Source: Carya illinoinensis (lineage: Eukaryota; Streptophyta; Magnoliopsida; Fagales; Juglandaceae). Taken from it: 64,000 bases of DNA. The stretch is from contig NC_056753.1 of NCBI RefSeq assembly GCF_018687715.1, positions 7,959,001 to 8,023,000 on the forward strand. Direction: 5' to 3'. The notes beneath the pieces are model-generated. The model had not been told where the DNA came from and ran no database searches. It saw nothing but the letters and a program-made list of their open reading frames with translations. Shown piece after piece: positions 1 to 11,486 of this stretch (its first letter is position 1; each line of letters starts with the position of its first letter). The position numbers and the translations under genes were made by a program.

Positions 1-146
1 GTAATCTGAGGTTAGTAATACATAATCCTCAAATTAAATTCATAGTTAGTTATAGATAGCAAGATTGACCACATTGTCAGGCTTCAGCTAATGCTTTAGA
101 GCTGAAGGCTTTTTTAACTTGTACCTTATCTTTTTTGTTTCCTCAG

Positions 147-2085
147 TTCTCTTGGGCAAAACCTGTCAACAAGCACATATGTTTGGGAGATAGCCTTTGC
201 TGTTTTCATAGCCATCTTTGGATTGGTCTTGTTCTCGTTACTTATTGGTAATATGCAGGTAGTTCTTTGGTCCTCGGATTCTCTTAGCAAGCTACTGTCG
301 TAGCATCTTGAGATGATTATGTTCAAATATTTTGAATTTTGTGCATATGCACCTCATCTAGACCTTCTAACTGATAGGCTTATAGAAAATCAGACCACCT
401 TCTATTCATCACATGTCAAACATGCATTATACTTCTTTGGTATCCAATTAATACCTCTGAGGTATGTTTATTCTCAACAATTCTGCAGCTCTATTTTAAC
501 CTGCTAACTGACATATTGCCAACAGAAACTTGAATTGGGTCTGTTCTTCACAATTCCATCCACTCACTCGACTGGAAATTTTCTGCAGAACCCACAATAG
601 TTTTAGAATGGAATAAGCTGCTATATGATCAATTTTTCTTGTGCTGCTTATAGAAATATCTGCAATCCACAACAGTGAAAGTAGAAGAAATGAGAGTGAG
701 AAGGACTGATGCAGAACAGTGGATGTCCCAACGTATGCTCCCTGATAACTTAAGGGAGCGGGTCAGACGATATGAACAATACAAATGGCAGGAAACCAGA
801 GGCGTCGAGGAAGAGAAACTCATTCGTAACCTTCCTAAGGACCTCAGGAAGGACATAAAGCGCCATCTTTGCTTGGATCTTCTCATGGGAGTGAGTGTTT
901 TTGTTGGTTGTTTTTGTACATCTTTTCGCCCAATTATCAGCTAAGTTGTTCATCTAGTCAATTTTTATCTGTAAGGTGCCCATGTTCAAAAACATGGATC
1001 AGCAACTGTGGGATCCGCTGGTTGATCGTCTCAAGCCAGTGCTTTACACAGACAAGAGCTACATTGTTCGTGAAGGGGATCCAGTGGACGAGATGCTCTT
1101 TATCATTCGAGGAAACCTAGCCACCACGACTACCAATGGTGGAAGAACTGGTTTCTTCAACTCTGCTGATCTTAATGCTGGTGACTTTTGTGGTGAAGAG
1201 CTTCTTACTTGGGCCTTGGATCCCCAGACCTCGGCCCCCAAATTCCCCATCTCAACTAGAACAGTGCAAGCAAAAACAGAGGTTGAAGCCTTTGCGCTGA
1301 TGGCCGAAGACTTGAAGACTGTAGCTTCTCAGAGTCGGAAACTTCGTAGCAAAGAGCTCCAACAGATTTTCAGGCAAGGATTTAAACCATGCTTATGCAC
1401 TTTCTGGATTACTATCTCATGGCTGTTTAAACAAATCGAGGCAACACTAACAGGGAGGAAAGGCTAAAAGTTATGTTTAATCCTGATTAGAATCCTGATT
1501 ACCTTTCCCATTTGCGTGAATGGATATAATATAAATAATTAAATCAATCTCTAATATAAATAAATAAATCTATTTATTTCCTTCAATTTAAATTTTTAGG
1601 ACAAAGGACCATTTCATATGAAATTAAAGTAAAAATCTTGGGTTCGAATTCTTTCTACACCCTAATCATTGAAGAGAGTTTAACCCGAAAATGTTAAAGA
1701 ATATAATATAACTAAATAAATCTAATGGAACAAACGATGATTTGACGATCCTTCCTTATCTAATTGTGCAAATATGACTTTCAGGTTCTACTCACTACAA
1801 TGGAGGACATGGGCGGCATGTTTTATCCAATCAGCTTGGCGCCGACACTGTAAGAGAAAGCTTGAGATGGCATTGCGCGACTCAGAATACGGACAGCAAG
1901 TTGCTTTGGCAAATGAAGCTGGCACCTCGGTTAATCTTGGTGCAACTATTTACGCATCAAGGTTCGCTGCCAATGCACTTCGAACCTTGAAACGGAAAAG
2001 GGCTGCAGCACGCCCCACCAGGGCACCACAAAGAGTGCTACAGTTGCTGCCACAGAAACCTACCGATCCTGATTTCACTGCTTAA
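147..2085 (+). CDS. Cyclic nucleotide-gated ion channel, C-terminal exons (5' end outside window)
   Basis: This is the C-terminal half of a plant CNGC, a plasma-membrane cation (Ca2+) channel gated by cyclic nucleotides and calmodulin. Exons read as 147-258, 654-890, 976-1373 and 1785-2085. The first encodes the end of the pore and helix S6 (TYVWEIAFAVFIAIFGLVLF, then LLIGNMQ). The second is the C-linker (EEMRVRRTDAEQW, ETRGVEEEKLIRNLPKDLR). The third is the cyclic nucleotide-binding domain (VREGDPVDEMLFIIRG, then GDFCGEELLTWAL), and the fourth carries the IQ motif (WAACFIQSAWRRH) and the family-typical tail ending KPTDPDFTA. Introns are GT-AG except the last, which starts with GC (CAG/GCAAGG) and joins codon AG|G. 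With this GC donor the reading frame is open to the TAA at 2083-2085, so the gene looks intact here. The upstream exons lie outside the window. The subfamily member cannot be fixed from this part. Confidence 0.93.
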
Positions 2086-2291
2086 CGTCATTAAAAGTAG
2101 TATATATGCTGTTTCAAGTTGATTATAACGCAGTAATTGTTTTTACATAAAGGTTTTTGAATCCATAGTTTTGTTTATTGCATGTATTATTTACCCAACT
2201 TCCAACTTAATAATCTAGATCACTGTGTTCTCATGTGTCATTGAACATCTACATAAACGCAGTTTTCTACGTCTCCATGAAAATACATTTG

Positions 2292-2353
<62 letters not shown>
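2292..2353. repeat. (TA)n-(GA)n compound microsatellite
   Basis: About ten TA units are followed directly by about 21 GA units, 200 bp downstream of the CNGC stop codon. Confidence 0.95.
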
Positions 2354-2354
<1 letters not shown>

Positions 2355-3841
2355 AACAGGTAATGCTTCACATGTATCTCACATGTAACAGCTGCCAAAT
2401 GTGGGACGTGCATCGCGCACTCCTTTAAAAAAATGAATAAAGAGAGTAACGCAGAACTTACATATCTAGAAGTTTATCTGGTATTACTCAATTATCCTAT
2501 AAGCCTGTAATAGAAGGCAAGTATATATATATATATACATAGCTTTCGACAGCAGCCTGTGATATGTATCTCTCAAACTTTTTCCGCCCTGACCAAAAGA
2601 ACTTTTCAAGATCAAGCATGCTATGCATAAGACATTTTCATGCCCCCATGGGCCTCTTATTATGTTGAACAAGTTATTCTTCGGCTGGACACCAATACTA
2701 ATCATTGAAACTTCCCTTGATTTGCATATCAGTTCTATTTTCAATCATCTAACATCATTTGGAGACGCCTCATATGGTCCATGTTGCTTTTATTTTCATG
2801 TGCTTTTATGTCATTTAAACAGAATGAATTTGTGGTTAGGATCTTGCTCAGTCACTAAGGTTATGTTCCTTTAGCTTCCCCAACAAAGTGGTACAGTAGA
2901 TTATGGATGGCAAGCAGTCCGTCCTCATTACTTTGATTCATGGATTTGCCCTCCTTGCCCAGTATTGTACCTCGATCCTTCTCTTGGAATGAACATAAAG
3001 AAATTAATGCTGGTTCTTGATTTTTAGAATGTTCCGCAGAATCGGTCGCTCAAGACCTTTGGTACTCTCTTGTTGTTATGACCTTATCTGTTCTGTTAGT
3101 GACTAAAAGTAGAAATCTAGCAGGGTATATAGCAGCAATGTTTTGTGTCAATAATATGATATTTTGATAATGAGAATAATCATAAAGAAAGTTTCCAGTT
3201 TCCTCAATTAAGGCGTCTCTTTATCAAAATATGTATATGGCATTAGTACTGAGATACAGAACAGGTTGTGAGAATCGATCCTTATCAATCCTGTTTGAGT
3301 CCCGATATTTGGCTTTTCATTTTGTTTTGTACGAACTGCATGCCATTACCTTCTGGGCTTTAAGATATGTAGTATTTAAGAGACATTATAATGATTGCCT
3401 TCGTATATAGCTCTAATAGCAGAGTTGGTAAATATCTTTGATTAGAAAAAGTAAATTGAGAAATTACCAAGACCAATGCAAAAGAAAAGTTGTTGGAGCA
3501 TTTGTTTTGGGCTAAACAAATGCTCCAATTAGCATTTTCTTTTGTCCAATATTCCAACAGATTGAAGAGACAAATTAAAGAAGTTTATTTTTCATAAATA
3601 ACTGATCATGGTATACATTATTCTCTTCTTCATTCCGGGCTTAATAGATATTATCACTTGGATTCATGCATCAGATTGATCATGAAATCCTCGGTAGGAA
3701 GTAGGATCTTGAAATATAGCTATATATAAATATATATATATATATATCTCTCTCCAAGTGGATTTAATTATGATCACCCTTCATGATAGAAAGATACCCT
3801 GCACGAAAGTTAAGAGAAAAAAATCAGTACCTTCTGTGCAT

Positions 3842-3845
<4 letters not shown>
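2354..3845. other. Intergenic region with one compact hairpin and TA-rich tracts
   Basis: No convincing coding region is seen on either strand. It holds short TA tracts (about 2522-2537 and 3731-3748) and a compact imperfect palindrome at 3479-3544, listed separately. Confidence 0.6.
3479..3544. repeat. Compact palindrome / hairpin
   Basis: The inner stem is TTGGAGCATTTGTTT (3493-3507) against its exact reverse complement (3514-3528), with a six-base loop. A second paired block, CAAAAGAAAA (3479-3488) with TTTTCTTTTG (3535-3544), lies outside it after a small asymmetric bulge. It could be a small foldback element, a MITE relic or a small-RNA hairpin. Confidence 0.7.

Positions 3846-3881
<36 letters not shown>
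3846..3881. repeat. (GA)n microsatellite
   Basis: About 18 GA units sit immediately beyond the stop codon of the minus-strand lipid-transfer gene, so probably in its 3' UTR. Confidence 0.93.
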
Positions 3882-3883
<2 letters not shown>

Positions 3884-3886
<3 letters not shown>

Positions 3887-4306
3887 CTGAGAGCAGTCTG
3901 TGTCTTTGCTAATAGGAGGGAGCTTGATTTTGAGGCCACAATCCTTGACAAGTTGAGAAATGCGAGAAAGGTCGACTTTTCCGGCCGATGATCCTGCTTT
4001 CTTAATGCACTCGCATATAGCTTGTCGATCTTGTTTGGTTTTAGCGGTGTTAACCAAACCCGTAGCACCTCCACAACACTGCGTGGATGGCTTGTCCTGC
4101 TTTCCTTGTATGAAAGGCAGGCAGGGTGTAAGCTTGGTGATAACGTCGGCGCATGAAGCTGCATCATCATTGTCACTACTTTCACTTATCCCTCCATAAC
4201 TAGAACATGTATTCGAGGCTGCTGCATATGCTATCCCAGAAAGTAAAAAAACGATGGCTAAAACAGTGCCAACCCGAGTCATGGCTGCTGCAGTAGTAGT
4301 TGACAT
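3884..4306 (-). CDS. Non-specific lipid-transfer protein (type-1-like), secreted
   Basis: A 140-residue single-exon protein. Residues 1 to about 30 form a signal peptide with the hydrophobic core VLAIVFLLSGIAYAAA. The mature part has the eight-cysteine plant LTP pattern: C, nine residues, C, fourteen, CC, nineteen, CXC, twenty-two, C, fourteen, C. Such proteins have a four-helix fold with a lipid tunnel, act in the apoplast, and are tied to cuticle and suberin lipid transport or defence. Odd points are a spacer of about 22 residues rich in Ser/Asp before the first core cysteine, carrying an extra cysteine (NTCSSYGG), and short C-terminal DCSQ. The start MSTTT is used because it precedes the signal peptide. 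An in-frame Met at residue 9 is the alternative. A TATA-like run lies about 100 bp upstream. The exact LTP clade is uncertain, and a xylogen-like LTP is less likely because there is no GPI tail. Confidence 0.9.
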
Positions 4307-4400
4307 GATTTGGAAACTGATTTTTGTGTTATGAAAAGCTTCAAATAGCTAGCTAGGTGATGAAATGCTTTGCTTGTGAATGCTGAACAAGCTAGGGACG

Positions 4401-4418
4401 AATATATATATATATAGA
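4401..4418 (-). promoter_or_regulatory. TATA-box region of the lipid-transfer protein gene
   Basis: An uninterrupted TATATA run on the minus strand about 100 bp upstream of the start codon, at a suitable distance for a core promoter with a 60-70 nt leader. Confidence 0.5.
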
Positions 4419-4419
4419 T

Positions 4420-4921
4420 ATTGATGCTGGTGGGATGGTTTCAAACTCTTTTCTCATTTGTTTAATTCCATGCATGCAAGTGTCATGATTTTCAGTTGAA
4501 TGCAATATGTTAGTTCCTGCTTAATTCCGTGCCTTACCAAAATACGCAACTTGGTTGCTTTAATTGATAGATCGCCTCTTGCTTGGCAAGGAAAAGAAAA
4601 AGATCAATTGATACAAACACCGACGACCCAATATTGTTGCCTCAAGAACTCATATTCAAACAAACCGGAATTGAAATCTCTGTTTTTACAAAGTCTCATA
4701 TCTAAAAAGGTTTTATCTTTAAAAGCTTATAAAAGTTAAGATAATGTCCATCACAAAGAAATTTGTGTACGAAAAAACTCCAAAAAGATGAGTAGGTTGG
4801 ATTGTAATCTTGATTTTTTTCTATATTTATCAGTCACAATTGTAACTTCGATTTCATTGAATTAAATGAAATCTATTTCCTATATATATATATATATTTA
4901 AAAAATAAATAAAAGAACTCA
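4420..4921. other. Intergenic, AT-rich, no gene seen
   Basis: Nothing coding is recognisable. It contains a short TA run near 4882-4897 and ends at the target-site duplication of the Copia element. Confidence 0.5.
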
Positions 4922-4926
4922 TATTC

Positions 4927-5784
4927 TGTTATATAATAACCCTCATTGTAGTTACAAAAGGTTTAATGTTATTATGATATAATAATCAATAGTTTTATTA
5001 TATAAGACTATTCTGTTTGCACTGAAGATAAAAACTCTATTTTATAACCAAATAGAAACGTAGTAATCATAATAACCATAGTTTGATGTTAATCAAAACC
5101 CTAGAAACAGCAGTATACCAATAGATGACCAGATTACCAATATACACCACGATATTGAACAATGTGATATACAGATCAACAGAATGATGAATATCTATCA
5201 AGAATATCGCAAGAAGGCCACAAGAATCAGATATGAACAATAAAGAACAATAAAGAATATGAAAGTAAGGAAAGAACACACCAATATACGTGTTTCAACC
5301 CTAATGGACTACGTCCACGGCAGGAATGAGCCTCAGAGCTTTTTATTTATGAACAATATTTCACAGAGAAGCTTCAGTACACTTAGAGTCACAAATCCCT
5401 CACAGAAATCACTTTGATTTCTTCTCTCTACAAGGAAACCCCCGAAACTCTAATTCCCCTCTCCATTCTCTCTCTCATACACTCTACCCCTCAAAACGGC
5501 CGATATGTACAGAATTAAACAATTAGGGTTTACACCGTATAGCTTATATATATATATATATGTTACAAGAGATGCCAACACGTGTAACCAATCCAGCGGC
5601 TCAACTCATAAACCTCCTGAAGGAAGCACGAGCTTCTCACGTGATTTAATCAGCTCAGCATTAATCAACTTCAACGATCCAGATTTGGCCATTTGTTCAT
5701 CATCCTTTAATCAAACGCTTCAAGAGAGTACATTAGTAGATTACATAAAACGTAACATATAAATGTATTGATATACATATTACA
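4927..5784 (-). repeat. 3' LTR of Copia element 1
   Basis: An 858 bp direct repeat of 9839-10703, bounded by TG...CA and preceded by TSD TATTC. It includes a TATATATA tract near 5548-5562. Confidence 0.95.
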
Positions 5785-5865
5785 AATCTCCACCTTGGCA
5801 AAACATTTATTTGCCAAAAGATTTTAAGATAATCCTCATCATTGGCTCATTCCTGCATTGTCCCC

Positions 5866-8600
5866 CTAAAAGGGACTAACTCTAGACTCCATACCTACTA
5901 AGTTCAGACAGTGTCTGAACTTGGACCAAGGGACTGACTTGGTCATCATATCTGAGGGGTTATCCTCAGTTGAGACCTTTTCCACACGTACTATTTTAGA
6001 TTCTATAACATCCCTTACAAAGTGAAGCCTCACATCAATATGTTTTGATCTTTCATGAAAAACTGGGTTTTTAGCTAAGTGCAGTGTGCTTTGATTATCA
6101 CAGTGAACTATGATATTACCATTGAAAATATTTAACTCACTAGCAATACCTTTTAGCCATATGGTCTCTTTAATGGCTTCTATCAATGCTATATATTCAG
6201 CTTCTGTAGTGGACAAAGCCACCACAGATTGTAGGTGTGATTTCCAGCTAAAAGCTCCCCCAAAAGCAATAAACACATAACCAGTCAGTGACTTCCTAGT
6301 GTCTATGCTTACTGCAAAATCAGAGTCTACAAATCCAGCCAATTCACAACCCTTTATAATATTTTTTCCAAAACTAAGACCCAAGTTAGTAGTGCCTCTT
6401 AGGTAACTTAACACTCATTTGATAGCTTGTCAATGAGGTTTTCTAGGGTTACCCATAAACCTACTAACTATAGTAAATGCATAGGTCAAATTAGGCCTGG
6501 AACAAACCATCGCATACATTATACTTCCAACCATGCTAGCATAAGGGATTTGTTGCATAAAACTGATATCTAAGTCTGTTTTAGGGGCCTGATCTGAGGA
6601 CAATTTGAAATGCTGTCCTAAGGGTGTAATTACAGGTTTTACATGTTCCATACCAAATCTATTTAGAATTTTAAAAATGTAATTTTTCTGAGATAAATAT
6701 AGCATTCTAGCACTTCTATCTCTTTCAATTTCCATTCCTAAAATTTTCTTAGTAGGGCCCAGTTCTTTCATTTCAAATTCTGATTTCAGCATGCTTTTGA
6801 CTTGATTAATCAAAACAGTGTCTTTACAAGCTATTAACATGTCATCAATATACAAAAGGAGATAAACACATATTCCTTTTTCTTCCTTGTAATAAACACA
6901 GCTATCATAACAGCTTCTTTTAAAATTATTGTTAATCATGTGTGTATCAAATCTTTTATACCACTGCCTAGGTGATAGTTTAAGACCATATAAAGATTTT
7001 TTAAGTAGACACACTTGATTACTTTTAATTTTATTAGTAAAACCTTCAGGAGGCTGCATATAAATTTCTTCCTCAAGTTCTCCATGCAGAAAAGCAGTTT
7101 TAACATCTAATTGTTCTAAATGCAGATTTTCAAAAGCTGTATAAGCTAACAGTAGCCTAATTGAGCTATGTTTAACCACTGGAGAGAAGATTTCATTGAA
7201 ATCAATTCCTTCTCTCTGTGAAAACCCTTTGGCTACAAGTCTAGCCTTATACCTGGTCCCTTCTACCCCTGGTATGTCTTCCTTTTTCTTGTAGATCCAT
7301 TTGAATCCTATAAGTTTTACCCCCTTAAGTTTAGGTACTAAAACCCAGGTTTTATTTTTATTAAGAGATTCCATTTCCTCCTGCATAGGAAGAATCCATT
7401 TTGAGGAATTCTTGATATTTACTGCCTCTTTATAGGTCCTAGGTTCCTGGTAGACCACTTCATCAGCTACATTTAGGGCAAATATAGTGAGATCTGCCTG
7501 CCCATACCTTATAGGTGGTTTTATAACTCTCTTTTTCCTATCTCTTACTAGGTTATAGGAGTTAGCACCACCTAGATCTTTGTCCCCTAAGTCTTCTTCC
7601 TCATGTTTGCTACTTTTCCCAATTTCAGGTTCAAATTGGACACTTTTTTGCTCCACCTCAATCTGAGATCCACTTGGGGACTGGTTAGTTTTAAGATCAC
7701 GCTTTTTCTCCTGTACCCGAGCCATTTGTGACTCCTTGAAGGTCACATCCCTACTCACAATGTAGTTATACCTACCAGGTCCATCTACCCAAAGTTTGTA
7801 GCCCTTAACCCCTTCAGGATACCCTATGAATATGCACCTGAGTGCCCTCGGTTCCAACTTGTCAGTTTTTGAGTGTGCATAAGCAACACACCCAAAAATT
7901 ATTAAGTAGTCATAGCTAGGAGTTTTTCCAGACCACAACTCATGTGGTGTTTTAAACTCTATGGTAGATGATGGGCATCTATTTATGAGATGTACAGCAG
8001 TAGTGGCAGCCTTTGCCCAGAATGTTTTGGGCAGCCCTGAGTTTGACAACATACACCTTACCCTTTCTAAGATGGTTATGTTCATTCTTTCAGCTAAGCC
8101 ATTGTGTTGGGGTGTTTCCCTCACTGTCTTATGCCTAAGAATTCCTTCTTTTTGACAGTACATATTAAACTCATTTGACAGAAACTCTAGACCATTATCA
8201 GTCCTGAGAATCTTGAGTTTTCTACCTACTTGGTTTTCCACTAGAGTCTTCCACTCCTTAAATTTTTCAAAGGTGTCACTCTTATTTTTAAGGATGTATA
8301 TCCAAACCTTCCTAGAGTAATCATCCACTAAAGAGAGAAAATAACTCCCTCCATTGTGTGAATTCACTCTTGCTGGTCCCCATAGATCTGAATGAACATA
8401 ATCTAGGGTTTGTTTAGTGTTATGGGTTGCTGACTTAAAACTAACCCTCTTTGCCTTTCCATAGATACAATCTTCACAGAAAGGTAAGTTACCTAGGTTT
8501 TTATCACTCAGCAGTCCTTGTTTTTGAAGTTCTAAGAGTCCCCCTTGACTTACATGTCCAAGCCTCTTATGTCATAGTACATCTTTGTTTTCTACTATGT
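5866..8600 (-). pseudogene. Copia element 1 integrase, reverse transcriptase and RNase H
   Basis: The integrase core shows LVDDYSRKVW, LRTDNG and the E of NGLAERMN. RT shows the strand KTAFLHGELEEEIYMQPPEG and the active-site box YIDDMLI. RNase H shows [16 protein letters not shown] and the later HCDNQS. One frame is open from 8367 down to 5866 except for two TGA codons about 6420-6432, between RT and RNase H. Further upstream, the integrase zinc region (about 8400-8600) has a TGA in place of the Trp of the LWHKRLGH-type motif. Overall well preserved but not translatable as one protein. Confidence 0.93.
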
Positions 8601-8681
8601 TCTAAGCTGAAAATGCTTCCCCAACTACTGTTTTCCCAAGTAGTGTATACAACTCATTTTTAATTACTCATTTCATAATGA

Positions 8682-8960
8682 CTAGAGAGCCTTAGTAACT
8701 CTAAGAACCCCTGCCTCAGATTTGAAAGTGTATCCTGCTAAATCAAGCATGTCAAGAGAAATTAAATTTATCTTTAGTTCAGGTATGTACCTAACCTCCC
8801 TCAAAACCTTTTCAATCCCATCATGCATTTTGAGTCTCACTGACCCTATTCCCATGACTTTACAGGACTTATTATTTCCTAAAATTACCTGCCCCTCATC
8901 CAACTTAGTGAATGTCTTAAATCACTCTCTAATTGGACACATGTGAAAGGAACAACCAGA
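8682..8960 (-). pseudogene. Copia element 1 aspartic protease region
   Basis: The motif MDSGCSFHMCP (about 8935-8970) is the DSG active site of the Copia protease, followed by the usual LGNNKSCKVMGIGSVRLKM stretch and VRYIPELKINLISL. A TAG stands two codons before the DSG motif and a TGA lies in the stretch just after it. A one-base frameshift near 8690 separates this part from the integrase frame. Confidence 0.85.
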
Positions 8961-9029
8961 GTCCATTATCTACTCTGTTTTTGAGTCAACCTCACTCACT
9001 GTAAGTAGCTCAGTACTCTCATACCCCTC

Positions 9030-9815
9030 TAAGACCACAGAGGCATCCCCTGCCTCTTTGGTCTTGTTCCCAAGGTTAGGTTTCCTATTTGGACAGTCTT
9101 TCTTAAAATGCCCTTCCTTGTGACAGTGAAAACATTTAAACTATTTTCCTTTAGACTTAGACCTATGTTTCTTATTCTCATATTTGCCTCTCTTCTCTCT
9201 TTTTCTGTTCTACCCCTTATTGACAAGCCTTCCTCATGATTCTGTTTGGTGTCTCCTCTATGTTGTAGTTCCCTAGTGTGAAGTACTGATTACTTCATCA
9301 AGAGTCAGAGAATCTCTACCATACATCATGGTTTCTTTTAAACTTAGGTATGAAGAGTCCAGAGAACTCATCAGAAGGATGGCTTGATCCTCATCCTCCA
9401 CCTTAATGTCTATGTTTGCTAAGTCTAAAATAATCTTGTTGAACTCATCAAGGTGCTGTCCTATTGGTGTTCCAGGGGCCATCTTAAAGGTATACAACTT
9501 AGTTTTCTTGTGTAGTCTATTAGCTAGAGATTTGGTCATGTACAAGTTTTCTAATGCCTGCAGCAGTGTCCTCACTGGCCACCTCTCTCAGGACTTTATC
9601 CCCAAGAGAGAGGATTAGGGCACTGCGGGCCTTCTGGAGAATGTCCTTATGGACAATCCCCTTTTCTTCCTCTTTTGAGGAAGAACCCTTTTGTTTCTCA
9701 CCAAGAAGGGCATCTTGCAGTCCATGTTGGACTAGCAATGCCCTCATTTTAATTCTCCATAAGCCAAAATTGTTATCCCTAGTAACTTCTCTATATCAAA
9801 CCTCATGGTTCCCAT
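9030..9815 (-). pseudogene. Copia element 1 gag with CCHC zinc knuckle
   Basis: The likely start is the ATG at 9815 (MGTMRFDIEKL). The UBN2-type gag continues with MRALLVQHGLQDALLG, LENLYMTKSLANRLHKK and HLDEFNKIILDL. The knuckle [14 protein letters not shown] (about 9100-9140) fits CX2CX4HX4C. Frameshifts near 9780 and 9556 and a TAG shortly before the knuckle break it. Confidence 0.87.
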
Positions 9816-9816
9816 A

Positions 9817-9836
9817 AAACCTAGCTCTAGATACCA
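9817..9836 (-). other. Primer-binding site of Copia element 1
   Basis: Minus strand reads TGGTATCTAGAGCTAGGTTT, two bases from the 5' LTR. It matches the initiator tRNA-Met complement with one extra T. Confidence 0.8.
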
Positions 9837-9838
9837 GT

Positions 9839-10703
9839 TGTTATATAATAACCCTCTTTGTAGTTACAAAAGGTTTAGTGTTATTATGATATAATAATCA
9901 ATAGTTTTATTATATAAGACTATTTTGTTTGCACTGAAGATAAACACTATGTTTTATAATTAAACAGAAACGTAGTAATCATAATAACCATAGTTTGATG
10001 TTAATCAAAACCCTAGAAACAACAATATACCAATAGATGACCAGATTACCAATATACACCACGATATTGAACAATGTGATATACAGATCAACAGAATGAT
10101 GAATATCTATCAAGAATATCGCAAGAAGGCCACAAGAATCAGATATGAACAATAAAGAACAATAAAGAATATGAAAGCAAGGAAAGAACACACCAATATA
10201 CGTGGTTCGACCCTAATGGTCTACGTCCACGGCATGAATGGGTCTCAGAGCTTTTTATTGATGAACAATACTTCACAGAGAAGCCTCAGTACATTTAGAG
10301 TCACAAATCCCTCACAGAAATCACAAGAAATCACTCTGATTTCTTCTCTCTACAAGGAAACTCCCAAAACCCTAATTCCCCTCTCTGTTCTCTCTCTCAT
10401 ACGCTCTGCCTCTCAAAACGGCCGATATGTACAGAATTAAGCAATTAGGATTTACACCATATAGCTTATATATATATATATGTTACAGAGATGCCAACAC
10501 GTGTAACCAATCCAGTGGCTCAACTCATAAACCTCCTGAAGGAAGTACGAGCTTCTCACGTGATTTAATCAGCTCGGCATTAATCAACTGCAATGATCAA
10601 GATTTGGTCATTTGTTCATCATCCTTTAATCAAACGCTTCAAGAGAGCACATTAGTAGATTAAATAAAATGTAACATATAGATGTATTGACATACATATT
10701 ACA
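9839..10703 (-). repeat. 5' LTR of Copia element 1
   Basis: An 865 bp direct repeat of 4927-5784, bounded by TG...CA and followed by TSD TATTC. It differs from the partner by a 10 bp insertion (a partial duplication of AGAAATCAC) and scattered substitutions. Confidence 0.95.
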
Positions 10704-10906
10704 TATTCAATTAAGTAATCTTAGTTTGTTATCTTCATGGATTGTTAATATGCCTCGTCCGTTGAAATTTGTAATCTTGGTTGATCATTTTTACAAAATA
10801 GAAGTATATAGTTGTCCATGTATGCAAGGATAGTGTTTGCTTTAGTGTGATTAACATGTCATATATATCAAGAATCCTCTAGTGTGATTAATGAAAAAGA
10901 ATATGA

Positions 10907-11124
10907 TCGGCCCCGTTTGGATAGTGAAAGTGTTTCATCTCATCTCATCATTATAACTTTTATAAATTTCTATACAAAATATAATAAACAATTCAACTTT
11001 TTTAAATCCCAAAACAATAATAATAATATTAAAAAATTATATTCTAATAATATTTTATTCAACTTTCAATTTTCAACTTTCATATCAACTTATATTATCT
11101 CAATTCACTATCCAAACAGCTCCT
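10907..11124. mobile_element. MITE with GGCCCCGTTTGGATAGTGAA termini
   Basis: About 218 bp, AT-rich, with imperfect terminal inverted repeats: the left end GGCCCCGTTTGGATAGTGAA pairs with the right end TTCACTATCCAAACAGCTCC. The interior (CTCATCTCATCATTATAAC, AAAATATAATAAACAATTCAAC) is shared with 56762-56985, so it is a dispersed family. Confidence 0.8.
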
Positions 11125-11486
11125 TAGACTTCAAAATGTTAACTCCATTTTGCCTATATATATATATAAACAATTTTGGCTGGCTTCAAGATGTTTTGAT
11201 CTTTATTTTGAGCTAATCAAAGTCTGAAGATGAAAGAGGCATATCTGAATGGATTAATTTGAAACAGGCGCATACTAATCTGTATATAAATTTATTAGAT
11301 TAAAAATTGTAGGCTAACCTGTCAACCTAGCTTCAACTACTTTACACAATATCCTGACTAAAGATCCAACACATATATCAACCACTTTCTAGATTGCTTT
11401 CATAGATCTTACTGATGTTTCTACCGTTTTGAAAGGAGTCTTTAATTTGCAACCAAAGTGAGCTGAGGAGCCGACGTGTTAGCGCT
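11125..11486. other. Spacer without recognisable gene
   Basis: AT-rich unique-looking sequence between two MITEs, with a short TA run near 11154-11167. Confidence 0.4.

Larger units (their letters stand above)
4922..10708 (-). mobile_element. Ty1/Copia LTR retrotransposon, complete structure, decayed coding region
   Basis: The element lies on the minus strand. LTRs are 4927-5784 (3' LTR) and 9839-10703 (5' LTR). Both start TGTTATATAATAACC and end ATATTACA. By hand count they differ at roughly 45 positions plus a 10 bp indel, about 95% identity. The flanking 5 bp, TATTC (4922-4926 and 10704-10708), are an exact target duplication. A primer-binding site resembling the plant tRNA-iMet complement (TGGTATC-TAGAGC) lies just inside the 5' LTR. 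A polypurine stretch (AAGGTGGAGATT on the minus strand) abuts the 3' LTR. Order from the 5' LTR is gag, zinc knuckle, protease, integrase, RT, RNase H, which is Copia order. Confidence 0.96.

Noticed and set aside
3781..4185. 134-codon minus-strand ORF overlapping the lipid-transfer gene in another frame
   Set aside because: It contains the GA repeat read as Ser-Leu and lacks any domain. The LTP frame has signal peptide and eight cysteines.
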